A stretch of DNA of 35,305 bases from an archaeon (GCA_027077325.1 JALTGF010000040.1:1-35305), one strand, 5' to 3'. Shown: positions 21,818 through 30,793, counted from the stretch's first letter. The notes: generated by a model not told the origin, from the letters alone. Translations and numbers: made by a program.

Positions 21818-22201
21818 ATGGATATCCTTTCAAATGCAATGACAAATATAAGCAACAGCGAGTTTACTGGGAGGTCTGAATGCGTAATAAAGCCTGCTTC
21901 AAACTTAATTAAAAGCGTCTTGCAAGTAATGCAGGACAACGGGTATATTGCAAGCTTTGAGTATGTTGATGATGAAAAAGGCGGGAAGTTCAAAGTTAAA
22001 CTAATTGGGAAAATAAACAAGTGCAATGCAATCCGGCCAAGATTCCCTGTAAAAGTAAATGAGCTTGAAAAGTATGAAAAGCGATACCTGCCCTCAAAGG
22101 ACTTTGGTATCCTAATCCTAAGCACGCCTTATGGAGTGATGTCTCACAAGGATGCAAAAAAGAAAAACACAGGTGGTGTATTAGTATCTTACGTTTACTA
22201 A
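21818..22201 (+). CDS. rps8: Ribosomal protein S8 (uS8)
   Basis: 127 aa. MDILSNAMTNISNSE at the start and the C-terminal FGILILSTPYGVMSHKDAKKKNTGGVLVSYVY are the S8 signature. S8 binds the central domain of 16S rRNA. GAGGT is spaced 6 nt from the ATG. Confidence 0.97.
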   Translation: MDILSNAMTNISNSEFTGRSECVIKPASNLIKSVLQVMQDNGYIASFEYVDDEKGGKFKVKLIGKINKCNAIRPRFPVKVNELEKYEKRYLPSKDFGILILSTPYGVMSHKDAKKKNTGGVLVSYVY

Positions 22202-22202
22202 A

Positions 22203-22739
22203 ATGGCAAAAATCATCATAAAACCATCAGAGGTTATCATCCCGGAAGGAATACAATTATCCCTAGATGGGACTCTCGTCAAAGTTAAGGGGCCAAAAGG
22301 CGAGTTGATTCGTGATTTCAGGCATCCAAAAATATCAATAAAACTTGAAGGAAACAAGTTAACCTTTATTGGCTCTGAAGTGTCTAAAGAGGTTAAAGCA
22401 ATCCTAGGTACTTACAAGGCACATGTTGAAAATATGATAAAAGGTGTGACTGATGGGTTTACCTATGAAATGAAAATTGTATACTCACACTTCCCAATGA
22501 CTGTGAAGCAATCTGGAAACTTTATAGAAATCCATAACTTTCTGGGAGAAAAGGCTCCAAGGAAAGCAAGAATTGTTGGGGATTCAAAAATTAAGATTGA
22601 GAAAGATAAACTCACAATTGAAGGCATAAATAAAGAGGATGTTGCTCAAACAACTGCGAATATTGAATTGGCAACAAGGGTAAAGCATCGGGATATCCGG
22701 GTTTTCCAAGATGGAATTTATGTAACTAAAAAGGATTAA
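22203..22739 (+). CDS. rpl6: Ribosomal protein L6 (uL6)
   Basis: 178 aa archaeal L6 with two related domains. LVKVKGPKGELIRDF marks the first, and YEMKIVYSHFPMTVKQSGNFIEIHNFLGEKAPR and VAQTTANIELATRVKHRDIRVFQDGIYV the second. It sits near the sarcin-ricin loop. Confidence 0.97.
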   Translation: MAKIIIKPSEVIIPEGIQLSLDGTLVKVKGPKGELIRDFRHPKISIKLEGNKLTFIGSEVSKEVKAILGTYKAHVENMIKGVTDGFTYEMKIVYSHFPMTVKQSGNFIEIHNFLGEKAPRKARIVGDSKIKIEKDKLTIEGINKEDVAQTTANIELATRVKHRDIRVFQDGIYVTKKD

Positions 22740-22740
22740 A

Positions 22741-23127
22741 ATGAAGAAAGAAAACAAAACGATTACTATCAGAAAAGAGCTCATTAGGCGGCTCAAAAAG
22801 CGAAAGCCATCTTTCAAGAGGCAGAACTGGAACCAATACAAAAGAATTGTCCAAAGTTGGAGGGCTCCTCGAGGAATCCACAACAAATTGCAAAGAAGGT
22901 TTGGGGGCAAGCAAAACATGCCTTTAATTGGATATGGCACTCCAAAGATTATAAGGGGGCTTCATCCAAGTGGATTTGAAGAGTTATTAGTTAGCAATGC
23001 AAGTCATCTTTCTGAAATAGACAAAGAAACTCAGGCAATTAGGATTAGTTCAAAGGTTGGAAAGAAAAAAAGAACTGAGATCATTAACAAGGCAAACGAG
23101 CTTGGGATTAAGGTGTTAAACAAATGA
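22741..23127 (+). CDS. rpl32e: Ribosomal protein L32e (eL32)
   Basis: 128 aa. Family blocks are KKRKPSFKRQNWNQYKRI, SWRAPRGIHNKLQRRFGGKQNMPLIGYGTPK and RGLHPSGFEELLV. This protein is found only in archaea and eukaryotes. Its stop overlaps the L19e start by 4 nt. Confidence 0.96.
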   Translation: MKKENKTITIRKELIRRLKKRKPSFKRQNWNQYKRIVQSWRAPRGIHNKLQRRFGGKQNMPLIGYGTPKIIRGLHPSGFEELLVSNASHLSEIDKETQAIRISSKVGKKKRTEIINKANELGIKVLNK

Positions 23128-23582
23128 CAAATATGACCTCAATAAAAAGAATGGCAGCAGAACTATTGAAGGTTGGAGAAACTAGAGTTTGGATAGATCC
23201 AGATGCAACCAGCGAAGTAATGTCCGCAATGACCCGTGGTGATATCAAAAAATACATTGGGCTTGGGTTTATTGGGGTGAAACCCAAAAAGGGGAATTCA
23301 AGAGGCAGATTTAGGAAGAATACGGAACAAAGAAAAAAAGGAAGGCGCCGTGGTTATGGAAACAGAAAGGGAAAGAAAACTGCAAGAGAAAATCCAAAAC
23401 AGGTTTGGATTAAAAAGATAAGGTCACAAAGGAAGCTTTTAAAGGAACTGAGAGATTCCAACAAAATTTCGAGCGAGCTTTATAGAAAAACATATAGAGT
23501 TGCAAAAGCAGGGACTTTTAAGAGCAAAGCCCAGTTAAAATCATACTTAATTGAAAAATCAAAACAAGAGGAATCTAAATGA
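23124..23582 (+). CDS. rpl19e: Ribosomal protein L19e (eL19)
   Basis: 152 aa. RMAAELLKVGETRVWIDPD, IKKYIGLGFIGVKPKKGNSRGR and the long C-terminal helix (LKELRDSNKISSELYRKTYRVAKAGTFKSKAQLKSYL) are diagnostic. It forms a bridge to the small subunit. A second ATG at 23133 is an alternative start. It overlaps L18 by 4 nt. Confidence 0.96.
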   Translation: MTNMTSIKRMAAELLKVGETRVWIDPDATSEVMSAMTRGDIKKYIGLGFIGVKPKKGNSRGRFRKNTEQRKKGRRRGYGNRKGKKTARENPKQVWIKKIRSQRKLLKELRDSNKISSELYRKTYRVAKAGTFKSKAQLKSYLIEKSKQEESK

Positions 23583-24187
23583 GCAGAAAACTAAAACCAT
23601 CAAATTTCAGAAGGCACAGGGAAGGAAAAACAGATTACCGAAGGCGATTGAAATTGCTTAAGTCAAAAACGCCACGAGTAGTAATACGAAAAAGTTTGAG
23701 GCAGGTTACAATCCAAGCAGTTGAGTACTCCCCTAAAGGTGACTCAATTATACTAAGCGCAACCTCAAAAGAACTAAAGAACTTTGGATGGCCATATCAT
23801 AATTCAAACACTCCAACTGCATACTTAACTGGCTTTCTCTTTGGGATAAAATCCTTAAATAAGGGAATTAAGAATGCAATTCTTGATATTGGCGTAACTC
23901 GCCCAATTGCAGGGTCAAAAATTTATGCTGCGTTAAAAGGAATTATTGATGCTGGACTAAAAATCCCGTCTGATGAGAATATTATGCCGTCTGATGAAAG
24001 AATAAACGGGGCTCATATATCAAGCTATGCTGAGGAATTAAAGAAAAATAACCCAACCTTATTTAAGTCAAAATTCTCAAAATACCTAAGGAATAATGCA
24101 GACCCAACAAAAATACAAGACACTTTTAAATCTGTATTAAGTGCTATTAGTAATTCAAAAGTTTCTAAAAAAGGAGGAAATAAATGA
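23579..24187 (+). CDS. rpl18: Ribosomal protein L18 (uL18)
   Basis: 202 aa, the long archaeal L18 that contacts 5S rRNA. FRRHREGKTDYRRRLKLLKSKTPRVVIRKSLRQVTIQ is the archaeal N-terminus, and INGAHISSYAEEL is near residue 140. Its end overlaps S5 by 4 nt. GGAGG in its last codons is the S5 Shine-Dalgarno. Confidence 0.96.
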   Translation: MSRKLKPSNFRRHREGKTDYRRRLKLLKSKTPRVVIRKSLRQVTIQAVEYSPKGDSIILSATSKELKNFGWPYHNSNTPTAYLTGFLFGIKSLNKGIKNAILDIGVTRPIAGSKIYAALKGIIDAGLKIPSDENIMPSDERINGAHISSYAEELKKNNPTLFKSKFSKYLRNNADPTKIQDTFKSVLSAISNSKVSKKGGNK

Positions 24188-24894
24188 GCGAAGAAGAGGT
24201 CACTGAGGAAGAAGAGATTGTTGAGGAAGTTGCCGAAAACATAGTTGCTGAAGAGAAGAAGGTAGAAACTGATTTAGATAGATGGGTGCCTAAGTCTGAA
24301 CTTGGCCAGTTAGTTAAATCTGGCAAGATTGAGTCAATTGAAGATATTTGGGCAATGGGAAAAGTAATCCAAGAGCCCGAGATTGTTGATTATTTGTTGC
24401 CTGATCTTGAGGAAAGAGTTTTAAAGATTGGAAAAGGGGCAAGCAGACCATTTAAATGGGTCCAAAGAATGACTGACTCTGGCAGGAGAAACAAGTATTT
24501 TGTTATGGTTGCAGTTGGAAACAAGAAAGGATATGTTGGAATTGGAATTGGCAAGGCCAAGGAATACGGAAGCGCAATAAAGAATGCAATAAGAAATGCA
24601 AAGTTAAACTTAATACGCGTGAAAATGGGTTGTGGCTCCTGGGATTGTGGTTGTGGAGAGCCCCACTCAGTACCTACAAAAACTATTGGAAAAGCAGGGA
24701 GCATTGAAGTTACATTGCAGCCAGCTCCAAAGGGAACTGGCTTAATTGTAAATAAAACTTCAAGAGATATCCTTGAACTTGCAGGCATAAAAGATGTATG
24801 GTCAATGACAAAAGGCCGCACGGCAGCAAGAGTAAATCTTGCAAAGGCAACCTTTAATGCACTTTATAACATTAACAGGGTGAAGGGCAAATGA
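24184..24894 (+). CDS. rps5: Ribosomal protein S5 (uS5) with acidic N-terminal extension
   Basis: 236 aa. The double-stranded RNA-binding part contains GRRNKYFVMVAVGNKKGYVGIGIGKAKEYGSAIKNAI, and the C-terminal domain TLQPAPKGTGLIVNKTSRDILELAGIKDVWSMTKG. The first ~30 residues are almost purely acidic (EEEVTEEEEIVEEVAE), longer than I expect for an archaeal S5. GAGG lies just upstream of the ATG. Confidence 0.96.
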   Translation: MSEEEVTEEEEIVEEVAENIVAEEKKVETDLDRWVPKSELGQLVKSGKIESIEDIWAMGKVIQEPEIVDYLLPDLEERVLKIGKGASRPFKWVQRMTDSGRRNKYFVMVAVGNKKGYVGIGIGKAKEYGSAIKNAIRNAKLNLIRVKMGCGSWDCGCGEPHSVPTKTIGKAGSIEVTLQPAPKGTGLIVNKTSRDILELAGIKDVWSMTKGRTAARVNLAKATFNALYNINRVKGK

Positions 24895-25349
24895 GCAAAC
24901 TAGCAGTTATCCGGATTCGTGGAACTACAGGCATAAGGTATGACATTTCAAAAACCTTAGATTTGCTTAACTTGAAAAAGCTGTACAATTGCGTAGTTTT
25001 AGATGACACTCCTTTAAATATTGGGATGATAAGAGATGCACAAAACTATATTACTTGGGGTGAAATTGAAAAGGGCACATTTACTAAACTAGTTAAATCT
25101 CGTGGAAGAATTGGCTCAAAGAAAATAAATGATGAAAATGCAAAGGAACTAAAATTTAAAGATGTCGAAGACCTTGCAAATTCTATTTATTCAGGAAAGG
25201 CAAAACTCGGTGTTTTGACAATGCCATTTAAGTTAAGCCCCCCAAAAAAAGGATTTGAAAGAAAAGGAATTAGGTTTAAGTACAAGGAAGGCGGTTCACT
25301 TGGATATCGGGGAGCTGGCATAAACAAACTTTTGGAGCGTATGATCTAA
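24891..25349 (+). CDS. rpl30: Ribosomal protein L30 (uL30)
   Basis: 152 aa. The N-terminal IRIRGTTGIRYDISKTLDLLNLKKLYNCVVLDDTP and C-terminal LSPPKKGFERKGIRFKYKEGGSLGYRG match the long archaeal form. It overlaps S5 by 4 nt and shares one base with the L15 start. Confidence 0.96.
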   Translation: MSKLAVIRIRGTTGIRYDISKTLDLLNLKKLYNCVVLDDTPLNIGMIRDAQNYITWGEIEKGTFTKLVKSRGRIGSKKINDENAKELKFKDVEDLANSIYSGKAKLGVLTMPFKLSPPKKGFERKGIRFKYKEGGSLGYRGAGINKLLERMI

Positions 25350-25765
25350 TGAAGAAAATAAGGAAATATCGCGGAAGGAAAACAGGGCACGGCGCTAAGA
25401 AAAAGCATAGAGGCCATGGAAGCAAAGGCGGAAGAGGCAGGGCTGGCCTTGGCGAGAGTAAGCGCGGATGGAAGGAAAAATATGAACCAGACCATTTTGG
25501 AAAGCCATCCCTTAAATCATTTAAAAATGACCTAAAAGTCATAAATCTTGATCAAATTAGTTCTTTAATTGAAAAAAACAATCTAAAATGTTTAGAATTA
25601 AAGGACTACAAAGTTCTTGGAAGGGGCAACCTAAACCATAAGATCACAATACGTGCAAATAGCTTTTCAAGCAGTGCAATACAAAAAATTGAAAGTGCTG
25701 GCGGAAAAGTTGAATTAATTGGAAAAGTAAAAATTAAAAATCCTGAAGGTTCTAAATCCGAATAA
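25349..25765 (+). CDS. rpl15: Ribosomal protein L15 (uL15)
   Basis: 138 aa. The Gly/Arg-rich N-terminus (RGRKTGHGAKKKHRGHGSKGGRGRAGLG) and the C-terminal ITIRANSFSSSAIQKIESAGGKVELI fit archaeal L15. It precedes secY with a one-base overlap, as in most genomes. Confidence 0.95.
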   Translation: MKKIRKYRGRKTGHGAKKKHRGHGSKGGRGRAGLGESKRGWKEKYEPDHFGKPSLKSFKNDLKVINLDQISSLIEKNNLKCLELKDYKVLGRGNLNHKITIRANSFSSSAIQKIESAGGKVELIGKVKIKNPEGSKSE

Positions 25766-27174
25766 TGGCCTTAAAAGACCTATTAACTCACTTGCCAAGT
25801 TTGTCAAAGCCTGTAAAACGAATTGGTTTTAAAGAAAAGATAAAATGGACGGGCGTTGCCCTTATTTTATATTATGTCCTTGGCGAGGTAACCCTTTTTG
25901 GAATCCCTCGTGGTGCAACTGGTGATGTTTTTGGAGAGTTGAGAGTCATCTTAGCCAGTAATTTTGGTACGCTATTGACTTTGGGTATTGGGCCAATTGT
26001 TATGGCTTCAATTATCATCCAACTTTTAGCAGGTGCTGGCGTCTTTGAAATTGATATGAACACGGATGAGGGAAAAGCACTTTACCAGGGATCTCAAAAG
26101 CTCCTTGCAGTTCTCTTTACGCTTTTTGAAGGTGCCCTTCTAGTTTTGTCTGGGCAGATTTCCCCAAGCCCTGAGCTCATAGCCGCCAGAGGGGCAGGTA
26201 TGGCTGCAAGTATCTTAATACTTCAAATACTAATTGGCGGTATCCTAGTAATATATCTGGATGAGTTAGTGTCCAAATGGGGTTTTGGTTCTGGTGTTGG
26301 GCTTTTTATTGCAGCAGGAGTTTCACGATCAATTATGGTGAGGTCCTTTGATCCATTACCTCTTGGTCCGGGTCAGCCAATTAATGGGGCAGTGCCTGCT
26401 TTTATTGCCTCGCTTGCAAAGGGATCCTTCCAGTTCATAAGGCAAAACCCTAACGATATGCTCGCGTTTTCTGCAACAATAATTGTTTTCATAGTTACAA
26501 TGTATGCTCAAAGTATTAAAGTTGAGGTTCCTCTTTCATATGGGAGGATACGTGGGCTTGGCAGAAGATATCCATTGCCTTTTGTGTATGCCTCAAATAT
26601 GCCTGTTATTTTCATTGCTGCACTTCTTGCAAACATTAGGTTTTGGGTTGCCATAATGCAAAAAGGCGGGCATACCTTTTTAGGGTATTTTGATCCCTCT
26701 GGCCAGGCGCATGGGCTTGTATTTTATATGCTGCCTTATACTCGGTTTGCAAAGGATTTAATCCAACACAACCTTAGCTCCGTGGATGCAATCCATGCAA
26801 TAGTTTACTTTACAATAATGGTCGTTGGATCTGTCTTGTTTTCAATGCTTTGGGTTGGAGTTTCTGGAATGAATGCAGAAAGCCTTGCTGAAAAACTTTT
26901 AAATTCAGGAATGCAAATCCCAGGATTTAGGACTGATAAGAGGATAATCCAAAAAGTTTTGAACCGATATGTTCCTTACCTAACTGTGATGGGAGGTGCG
27001 TTTGTAGGCGCACTTGCTGCAGGGGCTGAATTTACAGGGGCCCTTGGTGGTGGGACTGGTGTCCTGCTTACAGTCGGTATTGTATACCACCTATATGAAG
27101 AAATAGCATCAGAACAACTGGTCGAGATGCATCCAGCCATAAGAAACTTCATTGGGGAGCATGGGATAATCTAA
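25765..27174 (+). CDS. secY: Preprotein translocase subunit SecY
   Basis: 469 aa, ten predicted membrane segments; the protein-conducting channel. The archaeal N-terminus (LPSLSKPVKRIGFKEKIKWTGVALILYYVLGEV) is followed by the plug/TM2 region (GPIVMASIIIQLLAGAGVFEID). The cytosolic loops that dock ribosomes include YGRIRGLGRRYPLPFVYASNMPVI. The C-terminal part contains GGGTGVLLTVGIVYHLYEEI. The channel would export the pilins and VWA protein, which also need a prepilin peptidase. It shares one base with the adjacent genes on both sides. Confidence 0.97.
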   Translation: MALKDLLTHLPSLSKPVKRIGFKEKIKWTGVALILYYVLGEVTLFGIPRGATGDVFGELRVILASNFGTLLTLGIGPIVMASIIIQLLAGAGVFEIDMNTDEGKALYQGSQKLLAVLFTLFEGALLVLSGQISPSPELIAARGAGMAASILILQILIGGILVIYLDELVSKWGFGSGVGLFIAAGVSRSIMVRSFDPLPLGPGQPINGAVPAFIASLAKGSFQFIRQNPNDMLAFSATIIVFIVTMYAQSIKVEVPLSYGRIRGLGRRYPLPFVYASNMPVIFIAALLANIRFWVAIMQKGGHTFLGYFDPSGQAHGLVFYMLPYTRFAKDLIQHNLSSVDAIHAIVYFTIMVVGSVLFSMLWVGVSGMNAESLAEKLLNSGMQIPGFRTDKRIIQKVLNRYVPYLTVMGGAFVGALAAGAEFTGALGGGTGVLLTVGIVYHLYEEIASEQLVEMHPAIRNFIGEHGII

Positions 27175-27740
27175 TGGAAAAAACTATAATTGTAATTACT
27201 GGAACTCCTGGTGCGGGGAAAACAACTGTCCTAAATGAGGCGCTCAGTAAAATAGATGGTGAGATTAAGGTTATCAACTACGCTGAAATCATGCTTGCAA
27301 TTGGAAAAGAAATTGTTGGGAGTGAAGATCACGATCTAATAAGAAAACTTCCAGTAGAAGAGCAAAAAAAGCTGCAGAAAGCTGCCGCTGAAAAAATATC
27401 AAATGAGGCCAGTGGCATTACAATTGTAGATACCCATTCAACAATAAACACCAAAAATGGATATTTGCCAGGGCTTCCAGAGTGGGTAATAAAAGCATTA
27501 AGCCCAAAGACAATTGTTTTAATTGAGGCAAACCCTGAAGAAATTGCAGGGCGAAGAGCTAAAGACAAAAGCCGCCAAAGGGACCAGGAATCTATAAATA
27601 TGATTAAACTACAACAAGATGTAAACAGGATGTCTGCATTCTCAAGTGCAGTGCTTTGCGGAGCAACTGTTAAAATAATAAAAAACCATGACAACGGGCT
27701 TGAAGAAGCAGCAGATGAACTTGTGAGGTTAATAAAATGA
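27174..27740 (+). CDS. adkA: Archaeal adenylate kinase
   Basis: 188 aa. The P-loop is GTPGAGKT (10-17), with VVDTHSTINTKNGYLPGLPEWVI and EIAGRRAKDKSRQRD typical of archaeal AdkA. It converts ATP + AMP to 2 ADP. Its place directly after secY is conserved in euryarchaea. It overlaps the next gene by 4 nt. Confidence 0.94.
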   Translation: MEKTIIVITGTPGAGKTTVLNEALSKIDGEIKVINYAEIMLAIGKEIVGSEDHDLIRKLPVEEQKKLQKAAAEKISNEASGITIVDTHSTINTKNGYLPGLPEWVIKALSPKTIVLIEANPEEIAGRRAKDKSRQRDQESINMIKLQQDVNRMSAFSSAVLCGATVKIIKNHDNGLEEAADELVRLIK

Positions 27741-28198
27741 ATATACTACAATACCCAACTGCATTTATCTTAATTGTTGCTATAATTATCTCTGCACTTC
27801 TAACCGTGGTGAATAAAGTTGTTATTGACCAAAAGCGAATGAAAGAGATTAACACTAAAGTAAAAGCATACAACAAAAGGCTTATGAAAGCAACTCGGGA
27901 AAAGAATGAGCCAGAATTACAAAGACTTGCAAAAGAAAAGCCAGTCATAATGCAAATGCAACAAGAACTAATGAAGATGCAAATGCCTCTATTTATCTCA
28001 ATGATACCTTTCTTTATTGTATTTTACTTATTAAAGATCTTAGCAAATGCACAAAACTGGGGTCAATGGCTATTGTTCCCATGGCACGCGTCTCTCTCGC
28101 TCCCACTGTTCGGCCGTGATTTGGGTTGGCTTGGGTGGTATGTTGTTTGTTCAATGCCATTTACTTCATTCTTTAGAAAACTACTTGGTGTTCAATAA
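27737..28198 (+). CDS. EMC3/TMCO1-type membrane protein (DUF106), Oxa1 superfamily insertase
   Basis: 153 aa with three membrane segments (about 7-27, 84-104, 127-147) and a cytosolic coiled coil between the first two (residues 30-75, rich in Lys/Glu/Gln). The topology and PLFISMIPFFIVFYLL match the archaeal DUF106 proteins related to YidC/Oxa1 and EMC3, which insert membrane proteins. Its co-transcription with secY fits that role. Five nt separate it from cmk. In several euryarchaea an L34e gene lies at this junction, and it is not here. Confidence 0.88.
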   Translation: MNILQYPTAFILIVAIIISALLTVVNKVVIDQKRMKEINTKVKAYNKRLMKATREKNEPELQRLAKEKPVIMQMQQELMKMQMPLFISMIPFFIVFYLLKILANAQNWGQWLLFPWHASLSLPLFGRDLGWLGWYVVCSMPFTSFFRKLLGVQ

Positions 28199-28203
28199 AC
28201 GTT

Positions 28204-28752
28204 ATGGAGAATCAGGGTATTGTAATTACGATTGGTGGACCTCCAGGCTCAGGCACGACAACAATTGCAAAGGCAATTGCATCGCATTTTAACTTAAGGT
28301 ACCTTTCAACTGGAGAAATTTTTAGAAAAGTTGCAGAAGAGCGAGGGCTTTCTGTGCTTGAACTTGATGAAACTGCTGAAAAGGAAGTTGATTTGGAAGT
28401 TGACCGAATAAGCAAAGAGGAAGCAGCAAAAGGCAATATAATCCTTGAGTCAGACCTGGCCGCTTGGATGAATCCCCAGGCAGATGTAAAAATATGGCTT
28501 GATGCCTCTCTTGAAACAAGGGCAAAACGGGTTTTTAATGATGAAAAGAAACGAACTGCAGAATCTTATAACTCTTTAGATGAGGTAAAAGATAAACTTA
28601 AAAAAAGGTTTGAGGCAGACAAACGGAGATACAAAAATGTATATGGGATTGACTTGGATGACCTAAGTATTTATGATCTGGTGATAAATACTGAAAATTT
28701 AACAATTGAGGAAGTTATAAATAAGATTATATCATATATTGAAAAAAGGTAG
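28204..28752 (+). CDS. cmk: Cytidylate kinase, archaeal type
   Basis: 182 aa. P-loop GGPPGSGTTT (11-20), then LRYLSTGEIFRKVAEERGLSVLE and LESDLAAWM, the archaeal Cmk pattern. The P-loop has Thr in the position that is Lys in bacterial Cmk, as I recall for archaeal members. It phosphorylates CMP/dCMP. Its stop is just before L14e. Confidence 0.93.
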   Translation: MENQGIVITIGGPPGSGTTTIAKAIASHFNLRYLSTGEIFRKVAEERGLSVLELDETAEKEVDLEVDRISKEEAAKGNIILESDLAAWMNPQADVKIWLDASLETRAKRVFNDEKKRTAESYNSLDEVKDKLKKRFEADKRRYKNVYGIDLDDLSIYDLVINTENLTIEEVINKIISYIEKR

Positions 28753-28761
28753 GTGATTATA

Positions 28762-29148
28762 ATGGATATTGGAGATACTGGTATCAAAATTGCAGGAAGA
28801 GAATCTGGTCAAATTTGTGCAGTAGTTGACAAAATTGATGAAAACTTTGTTATGGTTGTTGGCCCAAGGGTCAGAAGAAGGCGGTGCAATGTTGCACACA
28901 TCAAGCCTTTGCCGAAGAAGCTAAGCTTAAAGAAGGGCGCGAGTGATGCAGAAGTTATAGATGCGTTAATTAAATTAGGTCTAATCCGAAAGGAGGATGT
29001 TCCTGCCAAAAAACCTAAAAAGGAAAAGAAAGAGCAAGTAAAGGCACCTCGCAAGTCTGAAAAACCTGAAAAAAAGAAAGTAATCCCAAAGCTCAGCTTA
29101 AAAAAGAAAAAGCAAGAAAAAACGCCTAAAAAAGAGGCAAAGAAATAA
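28762..29148 (+). CDS. rpl14e: Ribosomal protein L14e (eL14) with Lys-rich tail
   Basis: 128 aa from ATG 28762, chosen because GGTGA is spaced 5-8 nt upstream. The GTG at 28753 lies within that Shine-Dalgarno. DTGIKIAGRESGQICAVVDKIDENFVMVVGPRVRRRRCNVAHIKPLP is the KOW-like L14e core. After residue ~80 the protein is a Lys/Pro/Glu low-complexity tail with the repeated KLSLKK element (also at the end of the core). It closes the main ribosomal operon. Confidence 0.93.
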   Translation: MDIGDTGIKIAGRESGQICAVVDKIDENFVMVVGPRVRRRRCNVAHIKPLPKKLSLKKGASDAEVIDALIKLGLIRKEDVPAKKPKKEKKEQVKAPRKSEKPEKKKVIPKLSLKKKKQEKTPKKEAKK

Positions 29149-29174
29149 TATAGTCCCTTAGCATACTAACCCTT

Positions 29175-30155
29175 ATGGGACAACTGCCTTTTGAGAAAAA
29201 AAGAACTCTTTTAGTTAAGAGGGAAGAAGACATTTTAGAAGATTTTGGTTGCTTGCCTTACAAGCGACCTATTGAAGAATACTTAAACAAGGGTATTATC
29301 AATCTAAACAAGCCACCAGGCCCAACTTCTCATCAGGTTTCAGAATGGGTTAAGCAAATATTAAATGTCAAAAAAGCCGGTCACTCTGGGACGTTGGACC
29401 CTAAAGTTAGTGGCGTCTTGCCAGTTGGAATAAACGAAGGCACAAAAGTTTTACAAACGCTCCTTGTTGCTGGAAAGGAATATGTTGCTTTAATGCATTT
29501 GCACGAGAAAGTCCCTTCTGAAAAAATAAAGGAAGCCTTAAACGATTTTTCTGGAAAAATATTCCAAAGACCACCTCTAATTGCTGCCGTTAAGCGGCTT
29601 TTAAGAGTTAGGGAAATATACTATAATGAACTTCTTGAAATAAATGAGAAAGATGTCTTGTTTAAAGTTGGCTGCGAGGCGGGAACTTATATAAGGCGGT
29701 TTTGCCACGATATTGGTCTTGTGCTTGGAACAGGAGCGCATATGCAACAGTTAATTAGGACAAAAACAGGGCAGTTTAACATTAATGATTCAGTGCTTCT
29801 GCAAGATGTTGTGGACGCTTATCACTTTTGGAAAGAAGATGGCGATGAAAAGGAGCTCCGGCGAGTTGTCCAGCCAATGGAAATTGCACTTGTGCACCTT
29901 CCAAAGATAATTATTAGCGACTATGCAATTAATTCCGTTTGCCACGGTGCGCAGCTTGCAGCTCCTGGCGTTCTCAAAGTTGAAACAGGAATAACTCCTG
30001 GTGATCTTGTTGCTGTTTTTAGTCAGAAGGGCGAGGCAGTTTTCTATGGGCGCGCTTTGATGGGCTCGAATGAGATTCTAAAAGCAAAAAAAGGGTTTGT
30101 ACTAAAAACAAAGCGCGTGCTGATGGAACAAAACAGATACCCTAAAAGAACTTAA
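29175..30155 (+). CDS. cbf5: tRNA/rRNA pseudouridine synthase Cbf5 (H/ACA RNP catalytic subunit)
   Basis: 326 aa. The TruB-family catalytic motif GHSGTLDPKVSG holds Asp75. KRPIEEYLNKGIINLNKPPGPTSHQVSEWV and GTYIRRFCHDIGLVLGTGAHMQQLIRTKTGQF are archaeal Cbf5. A PUA domain fills the C-terminal ~80 residues. It acts with Nop10, Gar1 and L7Ae on H/ACA guide RNAs and can also make Psi55 in tRNA. AATAATATA at 29143-29151 could be its own promoter, so it may be expressed apart from the ribosomal genes. Confidence 0.96.
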   Translation: MGQLPFEKKRTLLVKREEDILEDFGCLPYKRPIEEYLNKGIINLNKPPGPTSHQVSEWVKQILNVKKAGHSGTLDPKVSGVLPVGINEGTKVLQTLLVAGKEYVALMHLHEKVPSEKIKEALNDFSGKIFQRPPLIAAVKRLLRVREIYYNELLEINEKDVLFKVGCEAGTYIRRFCHDIGLVLGTGAHMQQLIRTKTGQFNINDSVLLQDVVDAYHFWKEDGDEKELRRVVQPMEIALVHLPKIIISDYAINSVCHGAQLAAPGVLKVETGITPGDLVAVFSQKGEAVFYGRALMGSNEILKAKKGFVLKTKRVLMEQNRYPKRT

Positions 30156-30158
30156 AAT

Positions 30159-30737
30159 TTAAATTGCTCCACCCATCATTGAGCCTAGTATTCCTGCCAT
30201 TATGGAATATGCTGCAATTATCAATACTATTGCTATAACTATTATGATCAATAGTGGTGCAACCCAACTAAGTGTTGCTTTTCCAATTGAGAAACTATGT
30301 GCCTCTTTCAATGCCAATGTTAACAAGTAAAGCGAATAAATGGCAACAATTAAATCAAGAAGTTTTCCAATATAGGGTATTGGCCTAATGATTGATGAGA
30401 TTATAAGTATTGCTGGAGTATAAAGGGACATCAAGTATATCTGTGGCATATAATCTCCACGGCCTCCGAAAATCTTTGCAAATATGTAGACAATGCCTCC
30501 CCAAATTAGCCATACTAATATTTGGCCAATTGCTTTGTAAATTGGACCAATTGTAAGCCCAATTATGCCAGTAACTCGTATTGTCCAAATTCCATCAATA
30601 ATGCCTGCAATTATTGCACCTAAAATTATATTTACTGCGCCATCGCCAAAGCTTGCATGAACCTTCTCAGATGAAAACGTTCTTTTTGGATCCTTAAGCG
30701 CATCAATCCAAATGTTAAAGATTGTTTTTAATTCCAT
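30159..30737 (-). CDS. Yip1-domain membrane protein, short form
   Basis: 192 aa. An N-terminal soluble helix (FNIWIDALKDPKRTFSSEK) is followed by five membrane segments. The Yip1-type arrangement is seen, with FxPxxTF-like start, a GPIYKAIGQILVWLIWGGIVYIFAKIFGG pair and a YIGKLLDLIVAIYSLYLLTLALKE motif. It is convergent with Cbf5. GTATTTAAATG at about 30757-30767 (minus strand) suggests a leaderless transcript. Function unknown; in eukaryotes the family acts in membrane trafficking. Confidence 0.8.
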   Translation of the reverse strand: MELKTIFNIWIDALKDPKRTFSSEKVHASFGDGAVNIILGAIIAGIIDGIWTIRVTGIIGLTIGPIYKAIGQILVWLIWGGIVYIFAKIFGGRGDYMPQIYLMSLYTPAILIISSIIRPIPYIGKLLDLIVAIYSLYLLTLALKEAHSFSIGKATLSWVAPLLIIIVIAIVLIIAAYSIMAGILGSMMGGAI

Positions 30738-30784
30738 TAATTTACAAAAAGATTTTTCATTTAAATACTTTTCTCTTGAAAAAC

Positions 30785-30793
30785 TTAAATAAT
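30785..30793 (+). promoter_or_regulatory. TATA box of tRNA-Ser(GGA)
   Basis: TTAAATAAT lies about 30-37 nt before the first base of tRNA-Ser(GGA). It is back-to-back with the promoter of the divergent Yip1 gene. Confidence 0.45.
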
